The notes under the pieces were generated by a model. That model searched no databases. It had not been told where the DNA came from and was given only the letters and a program-made list of their open reading frames with translations. A program made the position numbers and the translations under genes. Of a stretch of DNA of 64,000 nt, positions 49,650-58,646 are shown one piece after another (within the stretch, counting starts at the first letter, position 1; every line of letters begins with the position of its first letter). The stretch spans positions 1 through 64,000 of the forward strand of contig CANQJB010000002.1 of NCBI GenBank assembly GCA_947624155.1, in the 5' to 3' direction. This stretch comes from an uncultured Clostridia bacterium. GTDB lineage: Bacteria; Bacillota; Clostridia; Oscillospirales; Ruminococcaceae.

Positions 49650-51599
49650 ATGGCAGCATTTTCACCAATGGGCTTCTGGGGCCCGCTGGGCGGAGGTATG
49701 CACGACAAGCTCAAGGAACCGCCGCCCAAAAGCATCAAGGAGGTTCCGGGATATCTCAAAAGGCTGTTCGGCGGCTTCTTCTTCAGACTGACCTACATAA
49801 TCAGGCTGGTCTGGGAGGCAAAAAAGTCGCTGCTGATGATGATGGTATTCATGGCGGTATTCAACGGCGTTTCGCCTGTCATCTCGGCCTATATCTCGGC
49901 AAACCTTTTAAATCACATCGCCGGAGTTCTCTCAATGGGAACGACCGACGTCGGGCAGATCACCACATATCTTCTGCCGGCGATGGTTTTGCAGTTCGGC
50001 TATATGTTCTTTGTCAACCTGATCAACGCGCTCAGCAACATCATCACAAGAACGTCGAGCGAAATAGTCACCAATCACGTCAAATGCAAGATTATGAACA
50101 AGGCGAAAGAGATCGACATCGCCTCCTTCGATATGCCGGAGTTCTATGAGAAATTCGAGAACGCCAACCGCGAAGCGGGATCCCGACCGATCGAGGTCAT
50201 TCGCTCGACCTTCGGAATCGTCAGCACCGCGATCTCGGCGATAAGCTTTATCGTTATCCTCGCCGCGGTCGCTTGGTTCGCGCCGCTGATAGTGATAATC
50301 CTCTCGGTTCCGAGCGCGATAATCACCTTCTCCTATCGCCGCAAGAACTTCAGCTATATGCGCCGCCATTCAAAGGAGCGCAGGCAGATGTCTTACTATT
50401 CGGATATGCTCGTCAACAAGGACATGGTCAAGGAGATCAGGCTTTTCGGGCTTTCCGACACCTTTATCTTCAACTACAAAAAGGTGTTTCAGAAATATTT
50501 CGCCGGAATCAAGCATCTGATCACCGTCGAGGGAATCTGGAATATCGCGATATCTTTGGTCACAACTGCGGTCAACTGCGCGCTGTTCTTCTTCATCGCC
50601 TATACCGTCACCATCGGCAGCGGACAGATCGGCGACTATTCGCTCTATACCGGAGCGCTGACCTCGATCGCCAACTGCGTCGCGGGGCTTGTCGCTACGA
50701 GCTCGAGCATCTATGAAGGCACGCTCTTTATCGACAATATGATCGTCTTCATGAACGAGAAGAAGCACATTGTCCCGTCTGTCGCGGAGCCTCTTCACGT
50801 TCAGCGCCATATCGGCCACACGATCGAATTCAGGGACGTATCGTTCAGGTATCCCGGCACTCAGAGAGACGTTCTTAAAAATATCAGCTTTGTGATCAAC
50901 CCGGGCGACACGGTAGTTCTCGTCGGCCTCAACGGCGCGGGAAAGACGACGCTTTTAAAGCTGCTGACCCGACTTTATGACCCGACTCAGGGAGTTATCC
51001 TCCTCGACGGCAAGGACATCAGAATGTATGACACCGACGAGCTCTACGATATGTATGGAGTAATATTCCAGGACTTCGGAAAATATGCCTTTACGGTCAA
51101 CGAAAATATCGCTTTCGGCGAGATCTCAAAGCCGATGAACGAGGACGAGACCAAAAAGGCCGCTCAGGCAAGCGCGGCTCACGACTTTATCACCCGGCTG
51201 CCCGACGGATATAATACTCCGCTGATGCGTGTATTCGAGATGAACGGAATCGAGCCGTCGATCGGACAGTGGCAGAAGCTCGCGATCGCGAGGGCGTTCT
51301 ATTCCGACTCCGACGTTCTGATTCTCGACGAGCCGACCGCCTCTCTCGACGCTATCGCCGAACAGGAGATCTTCAACCAGTTCGACCGGCTCCGCAAGGA
51401 TAAGACGACCTTCTTCGTTTCGCACAGGCTTTCGAGCGCGACGGTTGCGACAAAGATACTTGTTCTTGAAAACGGCGTTCTCGCCGAGGTCGGCAACCAC
51501 GCAGAGCTGATGAAAAAAGAGGGAATCTATTACGAACTGTTCTCGACCCAGGCGAGCAGATATATCAACGCTCCCGAGGCAGAGAGCGTTACGGAATAA
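49650..51599 (+). CDS. ABC exporter, fused permease and ATPase
   Basis: A 649-residue half-transporter. A polar N-terminal tail (about 1-45) leads to an ABC transmembrane domain with about six segments (about 50-370), then an ATPase domain (about 390-630). The Walker A motif is GLNGAGKTT, the Q-loop lies in IFQDFGK and Walker B is VLILDEPTASLD. The signature is EPSIGQWQKLAIARA, not LSGGQ, so the second residue pair departs from consensus. Such half-transporters act as homodimers exporting drugs, lipids or peptides; the substrate is unknown. Single gene, 37 bases after ktrA with AGGAGG upstream. Confidence 0.9.
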   Translation: MAAFSPMGFWGPLGGGMHDKLKEPPPKSIKEVPGYLKRLFGGFFFRLTYIIRLVWEAKKSLLMMMVFMAVFNGVSPVISAYISANLLNHIAGVLSMGTTDVGQITTYLLPAMVLQFGYMFFVNLINALSNIITRTSSEIVTNHVKCKIMNKAKEIDIASFDMPEFYEKFENANREAGSRPIEVIRSTFGIVSTAISAISFIVILAAVAWFAPLIVIILSVPSAIITFSYRRKNFSYMRRHSKERRQMSYYSDMLVNKDMVKEIRLFGLSDTFIFNYKKVFQKYFAGIKHLITVEGIWNIAISLVTTAVNCALFFFIAYTVTIGSGQIGDYSLYTGALTSIANCVAGLVATSSSIYEGTLFIDNMIVFMNEKKHIVPSVAEPLHVQRHIGHTIEFRDVSFRYPGTQRDVLKNISFVINPGDTVVLVGLNGAGKTTLLKLLTRLYDPTQGVILLDGKDIRMYDTDELYDMYGVIFQDFGKYAFTVNENIAFGEISKPMNEDETKKAAQASAAHDFITRLPDGYNTPLMRVFEMNGIEPSIGQWQKLAIARAFYSDSDVLILDEPTASLDAIAEQEIFNQFDRLRKDKTTFFVSHRLSSATVATKILVLENGVLAEVGNHAELMKKEGIYYELFSTQASRYINAPEAESVTE

Positions 51600-51611
51600 A
51601 CGACACAGCAA

Positions 51612-51638
51612 AAGCGCCGCAGATGTACTGCGGCGCTT
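51612..51638. terminator. Bidirectional terminator between ABC exporter and fucI
   Basis: An 11-bp stem (51612-51622 with 51628-51638), five-base loop, followed by GATTTTTTT on the plus strand and TTTGCTG on the minus strand. Confidence 0.88.
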
Positions 51639-51649
51639 GATTTTTTTGT

Positions 51650-53434
51650 TTATCGGTACAAAGGCCCGTATGTTTTGCAGGCGGAATAATCTGCTGCCTG
51701 GCTGTCTTCGGTGCCGAAGCTCGCCCAGGAATGGGGTCTGAAGACCTTATCCTTTGGAACATTGTGCATCGAAACGGGAATCCTCAGCATCGAGGCGAGG
51801 GTTATCAGCTCTGCGCCGACATGGCCGTAGACGGTCACTCCGTGGTTCGCGCCCCAGTTGGCCATTACGCTGTAAACATCTTTGAACGCACCCTCTTCGG
51901 TCAGGCGCGGACAGAACCATGTCGTCGGCCAGGTCGGGTCGGTTCTCGGGTCGATCGCTTTATGGATTTCGTCGGGAAGATCGGCGGTCCAGCCCTCGGC
52001 GATCTGGATAACCGGGCCTACGCCCTGGACGATGTTGAACCGGAGCATTGTAACCGGCATTTCGGCGCGGCATCTGAAATGACTCGAGAATCCGCCGCCG
52101 CGGAAGTATTCGTAGTTGGCGCGGCACCAGTCGGTCGCAGCGAGACAGGCCGAAATGTCGCTCTCGGTCATCTCCCAGAAAGGCTTCATGCAGCCCTCGC
52201 CTGCGGCGTTTTTACTAGCGCCGGAGCCGTCAAGAGCGGTCGCACCGGAGTTGATTAGGTGGATAAAGCCGTTTGCGGCGACACCCTCGGGGCGTCTGCC
52301 GGTGACTCTCTCGCAGGCGTCGGGGCTCCAGTAGGTTCTGACATCGTGGAAGCAGGGCGCGGAGCCGGAGACTAAGGTTCCGAGCAGCATTGAAATGCCG
52401 TTGCAGGTGTCGTTTTCGGTAGCGAACGGGGTCGGTGATTTAACGCCGTTCCAGTCAAAAGTCGAGGCGAGGATAGCCTCGGAGAAATCGGCGTTCGGGA
52501 GCCAGTCGGTCCACTGTCTTTGCCCTTGGAAGCCTCCGGCGACAGCGTTGCGGCCGAGAGCCTCTTCGTGCCAGCCCATTTCGTCGAGCTTCGGGTTGCC
52601 GTAGAGTATATCCCTCATTATTAGGGTCATTTTTACTACAAACTCCCAGTCCTTGCCGGGGTCGACGACCTTCGAGCGGGTTATGACCTCGGGGAGGTTC
52701 TTGCCGGCGTTGCAGTCAAAGCCCTCGCGGCAGTTCTTTTTGACCCATTCGAGCGCCATTTCATATTCGTCGTGATCGTATATGCCTATGGCTATGCGGC
52801 GGAGAATCTCGACCTCGTCCACCCATTCGGCGCGTATGCCGAAGTATTTTTGCATCACATCTGCGTCGCAGTAGCTTCCGGCAATACCCATCGCGACAGC
52901 GCCGATATTGACATAAGCCTTGTTTCTTATCCACCCGGCGGCGACTGCGCCCTTTGCGAACAAAAGTATCTTTTCGGCGACGTCTTCGGGAATTGAAGTG
53001 TCGCCAGCGTCCTGAACGTCATGCCCGTAGATTGCGAATGCGGGCAGACCGCGCTGAGCGTGCGCAGCCATTACCGCGGCGAGATATACCGCGCCGGGAC
53101 GCTCGGTTCCGTTAAAGCCCCAGACCGCTTTTATCGTGTTAGGATCCATGTCGAAGGTCTCGGTTCCGTAGCACCAGCAGGGAGTCACCGAAAGGGTCGC
53201 GACGACGTTTTCGGTTGAAAACTGCTCGGCGACTTTGGCGGCTTCCGCTCCCCCGCCGATCGTGGTGCAGCCTATTACGCACTGAACCGGCGTTCCGTCG
53301 GGATATCTGAGCTTTTCGGATATCAGAGCGGCTGCGCTGCGGGCCATGTTCATTGTCTGAGTCTCAAGGCTTTCGCGGACTCCTCCCCACCTGCCGTCGA
53401 TTACGGGGCGGATTCCTATTTTCGGATATAACAT
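51650..53434 (-). CDS. fucI: L-fucose isomerase
   Basis: A 594-residue protein, close in length to the E. coli enzyme (591), with the start [49 protein letters not shown] (with the catalytic Glu) and [11 protein letters not shown] (with the metal-binding Asp). It converts L-fucose to L-fuculose, needing Mn2+; it often accepts D-arabinose and other sugars. It is last on the transcript Sir2-fucA-fucI. No fuculokinase gene is in the window, so the route needs one from elsewhere. Confidence 0.95.
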   Translation of the reverse strand: MLYPKIGIRPVIDGRWGGVRESLETQTMNMARSAAALISEKLRYPDGTPVQCVIGCTTIGGGAEAAKVAEQFSTENVVATLSVTPCWCYGTETFDMDPNTIKAVWGFNGTERPGAVYLAAVMAAHAQRGLPAFAIYGHDVQDAGDTSIPEDVAEKILLFAKGAVAAGWIRNKAYVNIGAVAMGIAGSYCDADVMQKYFGIRAEWVDEVEILRRIAIGIYDHDEYEMALEWVKKNCREGFDCNAGKNLPEVITRSKVVDPGKDWEFVVKMTLIMRDILYGNPKLDEMGWHEEALGRNAVAGGFQGQRQWTDWLPNADFSEAILASTFDWNGVKSPTPFATENDTCNGISMLLGTLVSGSAPCFHDVRTYWSPDACERVTGRRPEGVAANGFIHLINSGATALDGSGASKNAAGEGCMKPFWEMTESDISACLAATDWCRANYEYFRGGGFSSHFRCRAEMPVTMLRFNIVQGVGPVIQIAEGWTADLPDEIHKAIDPRTDPTWPTTWFCPRLTEEGAFKDVYSVMANWGANHGVTVYGHVGAELITLASMLRIPVSMHNVPKDKVFRPHSWASFGTEDSQAADYSACKTYGPLYR

Positions 53435-53470
53435 TTTTGCTCCTCCTTTTTTATTCTATGCCTTACGGCT

Positions 53471-54181
53471 TTATTTATCTGTCGGCTCGCTTTTCTCTCT
53501 GCGCGGATATTTTTTATATCCCGGGTGCTTGCCGGTGATTTTGTAATAGGAGCGGAGATTTATCAGCTTGTCGATGTTCTCGCGGCTGATGTCATAGCTT
53601 CCGCCGAGAAGTATCGCGTTGAGGGTGATCTTCGCCCAAAGCTCCAAGCTCTCCATTCGGTAATAGGCGGTCATCACATCGGCGCCCATTGTCAGCGCGC
53701 CGTGGTTTTCAAGCAGCAGGACATCGTGCTCATTGAGATATGGCTCGATCGCGTCGGGGATCTCGGAGGTCGAGGGAGTTCCGTAGGGCGTCAGCGGTAC
53801 GGAGCCGATCGCGGCGACGTCCTCGATCATGTTATACATATCCATCGGGCGGTGGGCGACTGCAAAGCCGGTCGCGGTCGGCGGGTGAGCGTGGACTACC
53901 GCGCCGACGTCTTCGCGCTTTTCGTAGCAGCGAAGGTGCATTTTTATCTCGCTCGACGGACGATAGCCCTCGGCTCCTTCGAGAATATTACCCGAAGAAT
54001 CGATTATCAGCAGCTTTTCCGGGGGGATAAAGCTCTTGCTGATGCCGGTCGGGGTGACGAGAAAGCGGCCGCCCTCGAGCTTGACCGAGACGTTTCCGTC
54101 GTTGGCGGCGACCCAGCCGAGCTGCCACATCTTGTGGCACACATCGCAGATTTGGTCCTTTAATTCCGAAATATCAGGCAT
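53471..54181 (-). CDS. fucA: L-fuculose-phosphate aldolase (class II aldolase/adducin family)
   Basis: A 236-residue class II (zinc) aldolase of the FucA/AraD type, with N29-type GNVSV near the start, TPTGISKS (about 43), the zinc His pair H97/H99 in VVHAHPPT and H160 in LENHGAL. It would split L-fuculose 1-phosphate to dihydroxyacetone phosphate and L-lactaldehyde. The neighbouring fucI supports this, though related enzymes act on rhamnulose or ribulose phosphates. Its start overlaps the end of the sirtuin gene by eight bases. Confidence 0.88.
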   Translation of the reverse strand: MPDISELKDQICDVCHKMWQLGWVAANDGNVSVKLEGGRFLVTPTGISKSFIPPEKLLIIDSSGNILEGAEGYRPSSEIKMHLRCYEKREDVGAVVHAHPPTATGFAVAHRPMDMYNMIEDVAAIGSVPLTPYGTPSTSEIPDAIEPYLNEHDVLLLENHGALTMGADVMTAYYRMESLELWAKITLNAILLGGSYDISRENIDKLINLRSYYKITGKHPGYKKYPRREKSEPTDK

Positions 54182-54941
54182 TTCTATCCTCCTTGCTGTC
54201 CAGTTCTTTTAATACGGCGCTCATTACGACGCCTATCTTTTCTCTGAAAATAAGATTTGCGCGGCCGTCATAAGGGGTCTCGTCGCGGTTTATTAAAACC
54301 ATATTTTTACCGCGGAAATATCTTAAAAGCCCGGCAGCGGGATATACAGCCAAAGAGGTGCCGCCGACTATCATCAGATCTGCCCCGGAGATCGCGCGGA
54401 CGGAGCTTGTCAGCACGTCTTCGTCGAGCGACTCTTCGTATAAAACGACGTCGGGCTTGATCTTTCCGCCGCAGAAGCGGCAGCGTGGAACCTTTCCGCC
54501 TGCTTCGACAACTTCGCTCATCTGCGCTTCTCTGCCGCAGCTTTGGCAGTGATAGCGGTAGACGGTGCCGTGGAGCTCCATCACGTTTTTGCTGCCGGCG
54601 CGCTGGTGAAGGCCGTCGATGTTCTGGGTGATGACCGCGTCGAGCTTGCCGCGGCGCTCCAGCTCGGCGAGAACGAGATGAGCCGGGTTCGGCTCGGCCT
54701 TTGACTCTAGAAAATACTTATAGTAGAAATCGTAAAAGACGTCGGTTTTGGAATTGAAAAAGCTGTGGCTGAGGATCGTTTCGGGCGGGACGCCGTATTG
54801 CTTGACGGTATTATAGAGGCCGTCCTCGCTGCGGTAATCCTTTACGCCGCTCTCGGTCGAGACGCCCGCGCCGCCGAAGAACACTGCCGAGCGGGACGAG
54901 GCGATCATCTTTGCAAAGAGCTTTATGCTGTCTTCAAACAT
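54174..54941 (-). CDS. NAD-dependent protein deacylase (Sir2/CobB family)
   Basis: A 255-residue sirtuin with GAGVSTESGVKDYRS (about 24-38), the QNID motif (107-110), the catalytic H124 in ELHGTVYRYHC and the zinc Cys set C132, C135, C154 and C157. It removes acetyl or other acyl groups from protein lysines using NAD. It is the first gene on the transcript with fucA and fucI, and overlaps fucA by eight bases, so it is translated together with the fucose enzymes. A regulatory link through acylation is possible but not shown. Confidence 0.94.
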   Translation of the reverse strand: MFEDSIKLFAKMIASSRSAVFFGGAGVSTESGVKDYRSEDGLYNTVKQYGVPPETILSHSFFNSKTDVFYDFYYKYFLESKAEPNPAHLVLAELERRGKLDAVITQNIDGLHQRAGSKNVMELHGTVYRYHCQSCGREAQMSEVVEAGGKVPRCRFCGGKIKPDVVLYEESLDEDVLTSSVRAISGADLMIVGGTSLAVYPAAGLLRYFRGKNMVLINRDETPYDGRANLIFREKIGVVMSAVLKELDSKEDRNA

Positions 54942-54972
54942 TATTTCACCCCTATCGGTTTTATATAATCAA

Positions 54973-55001
54973 ATTATAGCAGAAATTCTGTTGCTTTGCA
55001 A
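54973..55001 (-). promoter_or_regulatory. Sigma-A promoter for Sir2-fucA-fucI
   Basis: Minus-strand TTGCAA (54996-55001), 17-base spacer, TATAAT (54973-54978). Confidence 0.8.
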
Positions 55002-55044
55002 TAATTTTTTGAATTTTTCGCATAAAATTTGTCTGAACAAGCAA

Positions 55045-55075
55045 AAAGCTCCGAAAGCAGAGCCTTCGGAGCTTT
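55045..55075 (-). terminator. Terminator for the AI-2E-GH43 transcript
   Basis: An 11-bp stem (55045-55055 with 55065-55075), nine-base loop. The minus strand continues into TTTTTGC. It lies 180 bases past the GH43 stop, beyond the family C repeat. Confidence 0.75.
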
Positions 55076-55116
55076 GGCATACAGGAAAGTCATGTTTGCC
55101 ATGGCATTTATAATTC

Positions 55117-55254
55117 ATAAAAATCGGGGCTTTGCCGCGATTTTTATACCTTAATCGCCGCAGTTCAAAACCGCGTTTCTGCGCGGTTTTGAGCGTGAGC
55201 GTATGCGCAGGCGATGCAGGAGAGGTTTACGGAGAACCCGTTCGGGGTTTCCCG
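55117..55254 (+). repeat. Family C repeat, copy 2, without a family B insert
   Basis: Matches 44136-44260 in reverse complement: ATAAAAATCG...CGATTTTTATACC, CGCCGCAG, a hairpin (AAAACCGCG/CGCGGTTTT), GAGCGTATGCGCAGGCGATGCAGG. The left inverted arms meet directly here, where at 44 kb a family B copy separates them. It fills most of the gene-free stretch 54942-55254. Confidence 0.7.
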
Positions 55255-56895
55255 TCAATTTTTCGTTATGTGGAACCAATCGAAATCGGCGGAGCCGCCG
55301 GCAGTATCGGTCGAATAGCAGTAGAGCGCGGTGCGGTAGCCGGTGAACAGGTCGAGGTCGTAGCTCATCGTAAAGCTCTTGCCGATCTTCTCCCAGTTTT
55401 CGCCGTCGAGGGAGTAATAGAATCTGGCCTGATCGTTTGTCGTGATGCTGCCGTCCTCGTTGATCTCGGAGAAATTGAAGTCGATTTTCAGATATATCTC
55501 GCTGCCGGAGATCTCCTCCTCGCGGACGATATATTTTTCCTCGCCGCGCTTTATAGTCGAGAAATAGGCCTTCGGCGTTCCGTCGTCAGAAATATAGACG
55601 CCGACCTCGCCGGAATAGGTCTGGAAAGCGGCGATTCCTGCAAAGTCGCCGGGATTAAGGCCGGAAAAATCGAGCTTTACTTCCGACGAACAGGTCGGGC
55701 CTTCGGTGCGGTGGGTCAGGACGTTTCGGGTGTGGAAGATGTCCTTTGTTACGGCGGAGGTGGTAATTCTGAACCAGCCCGGGCGCTCGGTCAGGCTCCA
55801 ATTGCCGTTGTCTGGGTTGTGGTTCCACTGCCAGAACAGAGAGAGCTCGTTCGTTTCGCTGTCAAATTCGTCGTCGCTCATCAGGCTGCTTTCGCTCCAC
55901 TCCTTTTCGGGAGAATAGACCGAAATCTCCTTGACGGCTTTGCCGTCTTCGCCCATCATCGGCCAGCCGTCCGTCCACTTAACCGGCTGGAGGCAGGGAA
56001 CTCTGCCGACCGCGCCGTGGTCCTGGAACAAAAGCGCATACCAGTCGCCCTCGGGGGTGTCGACGATTCCGCCCTGGGCGACGCCGCTGCCGTAGTAGCC
56101 CATCTGGTCGCAGAGGACCGTTTTTCCCTCGTATTCGCCGAGCAGCGTTTTGCTCCGGTAGCAGAGCTCACAGCGGGCGACCCCGGGGGTAGAGGTGGCG
56201 TAGCTTATCATCAAAAGATAGTAGTAGTCGCCGATCTTGTAGAAATGAGAGCCCTCGGCGCCGCTGAGTCCGTCGACGATACCGGAATTGAGAATCTTCT
56301 GGTCGACGCCGCCCGGCTTAACGCCGGAGCAGTCGGACAGAAGCTCGGTTATCGTCACATCGCCGATTCCCTGAACGACATAAACTCTGCCGTCGTCGTC
56401 AAAGAAGAGGGAAGCGTCATAGAACACTCTGTCGAGCTCGGTGCGCTCCCACTCCCCGCTTTCAATGTCGGCGGTGGTGAAAATATAGGTCTTTCCCTGG
56501 TCGAGGGCGCAGAAAAGGACATAGAACTTTCCGTCGTGATAGCGTATGCTGGTTGCCCACTGCCCGCGGGAATAGGAATTTTCCTCGCCGACAAGATTGA
56601 ATTTTGCGTTGTCCTCCAAGATGTCATAGACATAGCAGACTATCTCCCAGTGAACGAGGTCGTAGGAGCGCATGACCGGGCAGCCCGGCATAAAGAACAT
56701 CGTCGTCGAGACCATGTAGTAGGCGTCATCGACCCTTATTACATCGGGGTCGGGAACGTCGTCCCAGATGATCGGATTTTGGGCGGTTATCAGGTTTTTG
56801 AGCTCACCGCTCTCGGTTTTAAGCGTTTTCGGCTTTCCGCAGGCGGAAAAGAGCATCAGCGCCGCAAGAAACAGCGCCAAAAGCTTTAGCTTCAT
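55255..56895 (-). CDS. GH43 family glycosidase lipoprotein
   Basis: The start is the ATG at 56895 after GGAAGGAAG; the longer frame overlaps the upstream gene. The 546-residue product has a lipobox (LFSAC, Cys19), then a GH43 propeller with the general base Asp in VPDPDVIRVDDAYY (about 57), YDASLFFDDDG and the acid Glu in SGAEGSHFYKIG. A C-terminal concanavalin-like sandwich (about 330-545) follows. It is probably surface-bound and removes xylose or arabinose from polymer side chains, unlike the cytoplasmic GH43 at 14816. It lies 37 bases after the AI-2E family gene. Confidence 0.9.
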   Translation of the reverse strand: MKLKLLALFLAALMLFSACGKPKTLKTESGELKNLITAQNPIIWDDVPDPDVIRVDDAYYMVSTTMFFMPGCPVMRSYDLVHWEIVCYVYDILEDNAKFNLVGEENSYSRGQWATSIRYHDGKFYVLFCALDQGKTYIFTTADIESGEWERTELDRVFYDASLFFDDDGRVYVVQGIGDVTITELLSDCSGVKPGGVDQKILNSGIVDGLSGAEGSHFYKIGDYYYLLMISYATSTPGVARCELCYRSKTLLGEYEGKTVLCDQMGYYGSGVAQGGIVDTPEGDWYALLFQDHGAVGRVPCLQPVKWTDGWPMMGEDGKAVKEISVYSPEKEWSESSLMSDDEFDSETNELSLFWQWNHNPDNGNWSLTERPGWFRITTSAVTKDIFHTRNVLTHRTEGPTCSSEVKLDFSGLNPGDFAGIAAFQTYSGEVGVYISDDGTPKAYFSTIKRGEEKYIVREEEISGSEIYLKIDFNFSEINEDGSITTNDQARFYYSLDGENWEKIGKSFTMSYDLDLFTGYRTALYCYSTDTAGGSADFDWFHITKN

Positions 56896-56932
56896 TGTTA
56901 TCTTCCTTCCAAGTAAACGGTTTTTATAATTA

Positions 56933-58198
56933 TCACGGCTGAGATTCGCCGGAGTTTTCGGGAGTTTCTTCGGCTGATTCAAGCTCAAGCGGCAAGTCGC
57001 CGTCGCGAACCTTGCCGATGTCGGTACCCTGCATTTTGTAGTATTCGTTGTCGGTCGGCATACGCTTCGCCGAAAGCTTTGAGTCGATTATCTTGCCGAC
57101 GGTGTCATAGGCGACGGCAAAGAGCGGGACGCCGACTATCATTCCGGCGATTCCGAACATCGAGCCGAAGACCAGAATCGCAAAGAGCATCCAGAACGGA
57201 GAGAGGCCGACCTTTGAACCCAGAATCCTCGGGCCGATTACGTTTCCGTCGAGCTGCTGGAGAACGACGATGAACAGTAGGAACCATATCACCTTTTTCG
57301 GCTCGGCTATCAGGATCAGGAAAGCCGAGGGTATTGCGCCGATAAACGGGCCGAAGATCGGAATGATGTTGGTTATTCCGATTATTATCGAGATCATCAT
57401 TGCGTAAGGCATATTGAAGATCAGCATACCGATTCCGCAGAGAACGCCGATTATGACCGAATCGATAACCTTTCCGTAGATAAAGTTCAGAAGGGCGTTG
57501 TTGGTGCTGGAGGTGATAGAGAAGATCTTTACATAGGTTTCCTCGCGGAAATTGGCGACTATCGCCTTTTTCGCCTGAGCCTGAAGGGTCTCCTTGCTGA
57601 AAAGGAAGTAGATCGCGACGATGACTCCGAAGATAAAGTTCTTGAAGCTGTTGGCGAAATTGAGTAGGCTGTAAAGCAGATTTGTAAGCTGAGGTACTAC
57701 TGCCTGGAATATTCGCTGCAAGCTCAGGTTTAAATCGGACAGCTCGTTCAAAACTACCTGCTGAACGCTCGGATTGTCGTCGAGAATTTTATTGGCCCAG
57801 GTCTCTAGCCCCGGCAGAAGCTCGTTGACGATTCCGGAATAGATTCCCGGGACGCTTGAAATTATCTCGGGAATTACCGAGAGAATTATCGCGAGCAGGA
57901 CGGCGATAAAAACAAATGTCGCGAATACGACGCCGATCGCCCTTGTGATCTTAGGGTGCTTTTTCTTTCGGAAGATAAAGCGGTTCAGAAACTTTTCGGT
58001 CGACATCATTATCGGGTTCATGATGAACGCGATCACGGCGCCCCAGATTATCGGCTCAAAGATTCTGACGATAAACGAGCAGATGTTTTTTACCGTGTCC
58101 CATCTGAAGAAGGCGACGACCAGAAAAATTGCGACGAGCATCGCGAGAATGACGTATTTGAGTATCACGTTATATTTCTTATTTGACAGGATTTTCAA
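56933..58198 (-). CDS. AI-2E family transporter-like membrane protein
   Basis: A 421-residue membrane protein of the PF01594 family (TqsA/YdiK/YtvI). It has about seven or eight hydrophobic segments and the signature regions NVIGPRILGSKVGLSPFW and GIAGMIVGVPLFAVAYDT near the end. Named for autoinducer-2 export in E. coli, the family is also linked to Na+/H+ transport, so the substrate here is unknown. The start is a TTG after GGAGTG. A polar, acidic tail follows the last helix. It is the first gene of a pair with the GH43 lipoprotein. Confidence 0.92.
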   Translation of the reverse strand: MKILSNKKYNVILKYVILAMLVAIFLVVAFFRWDTVKNICSFIVRIFEPIIWGAVIAFIMNPIMMSTEKFLNRFIFRKKKHPKITRAIGVVFATFVFIAVLLAIILSVIPEIISSVPGIYSGIVNELLPGLETWANKILDDNPSVQQVVLNELSDLNLSLQRIFQAVVPQLTNLLYSLLNFANSFKNFIFGVIVAIYFLFSKETLQAQAKKAIVANFREETYVKIFSITSSTNNALLNFIYGKVIDSVIIGVLCGIGMLIFNMPYAMMISIIIGITNIIPIFGPFIGAIPSAFLILIAEPKKVIWFLLFIVVLQQLDGNVIGPRILGSKVGLSPFWMLFAILVFGSMFGIAGMIVGVPLFAVAYDTVGKIIDSKLSAKRMPTDNEYYKMQGTDIGKVRDGDLPLELESAEETPENSGESQP

Positions 58199-58229
58199 AT
58201 TATCACACTCCTATTCGGGTTATGAGACC

Positions 58230-58258
58230 ATTATATATCATTCGGGGAAAAAAATCCA
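58230..58258 (-). promoter_or_regulatory. Possible promoter for AI-2E-GH43
   Basis: Minus-strand TGGATT (58253-58258), 17-base spacer, TATAAT (58230-58235). Confidence 0.5.
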
Positions 58259-58400
58259 GTACCTTTCGGGCATCTTAATAAAAAAGTTTTTTAAAAAATT
58301 GCCGTCAAGGTGTTTCTTTTGGACTGAAAATGTGGTAGAATAGAACACGGAGTCTTCGGAGACATTAAAAATGTGGCCATGCTGAAGACATAGTTTTTAT

Positions 58401-58594
58401 TTGCCTCGCCTGCGCGAGGCAAATAAGGGGACCCCCGGCGAGGTTCCCCTACGGCAAAACAATTCACCGGATTGTTTTGCCTACCCTCCTGCGCTTCGTT
58501 TCGCATAAATTCCGCGCCCTGCGGGGCGCGGCCAGAGGCTACTCGCCTCTGGACTCTCGCAGCCCTTTTGTAAAAGGGTTGACCGAAAACTTTC
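58401..58594. repeat. Dispersed structured intergenic repeat, family A copy 3
   Basis: A chain of hairpins: TTGCCTCGCC/GGCGAGGCAA-type, GGCAAAACAAT/ATTGTTTTGCC, CCGCGCCCTGCGGGGCGCGG, CCAGAGGC/GCCTCTGG and CCCTTTTGTAAAAGGG, ending GACCGAAAACTTTC. The last three units match 28142-28269 and, inverted, 11800-11907. It fills most of the gene-free stretch 58199-58646; no clear pcrA promoter was identified between it and the gene. Confidence 0.75.
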
Positions 58595-58646
58595 AGTTTA
58601 AAATGCTTGAATTAAACACGACTATAAATACAAATTCGGAGGAAAC

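Noticed and set aside
55132..56889. A 585-codon plus-strand frame opposite the GH43 lipoprotein gene
   Set aside because: It has no ribosome binding site, its product looks like low-complexity Val/Ala/Asp sequence, and the minus strand holds a clear GH43 with lipobox and catalytic motifs. High GC leaves long shadow frames.
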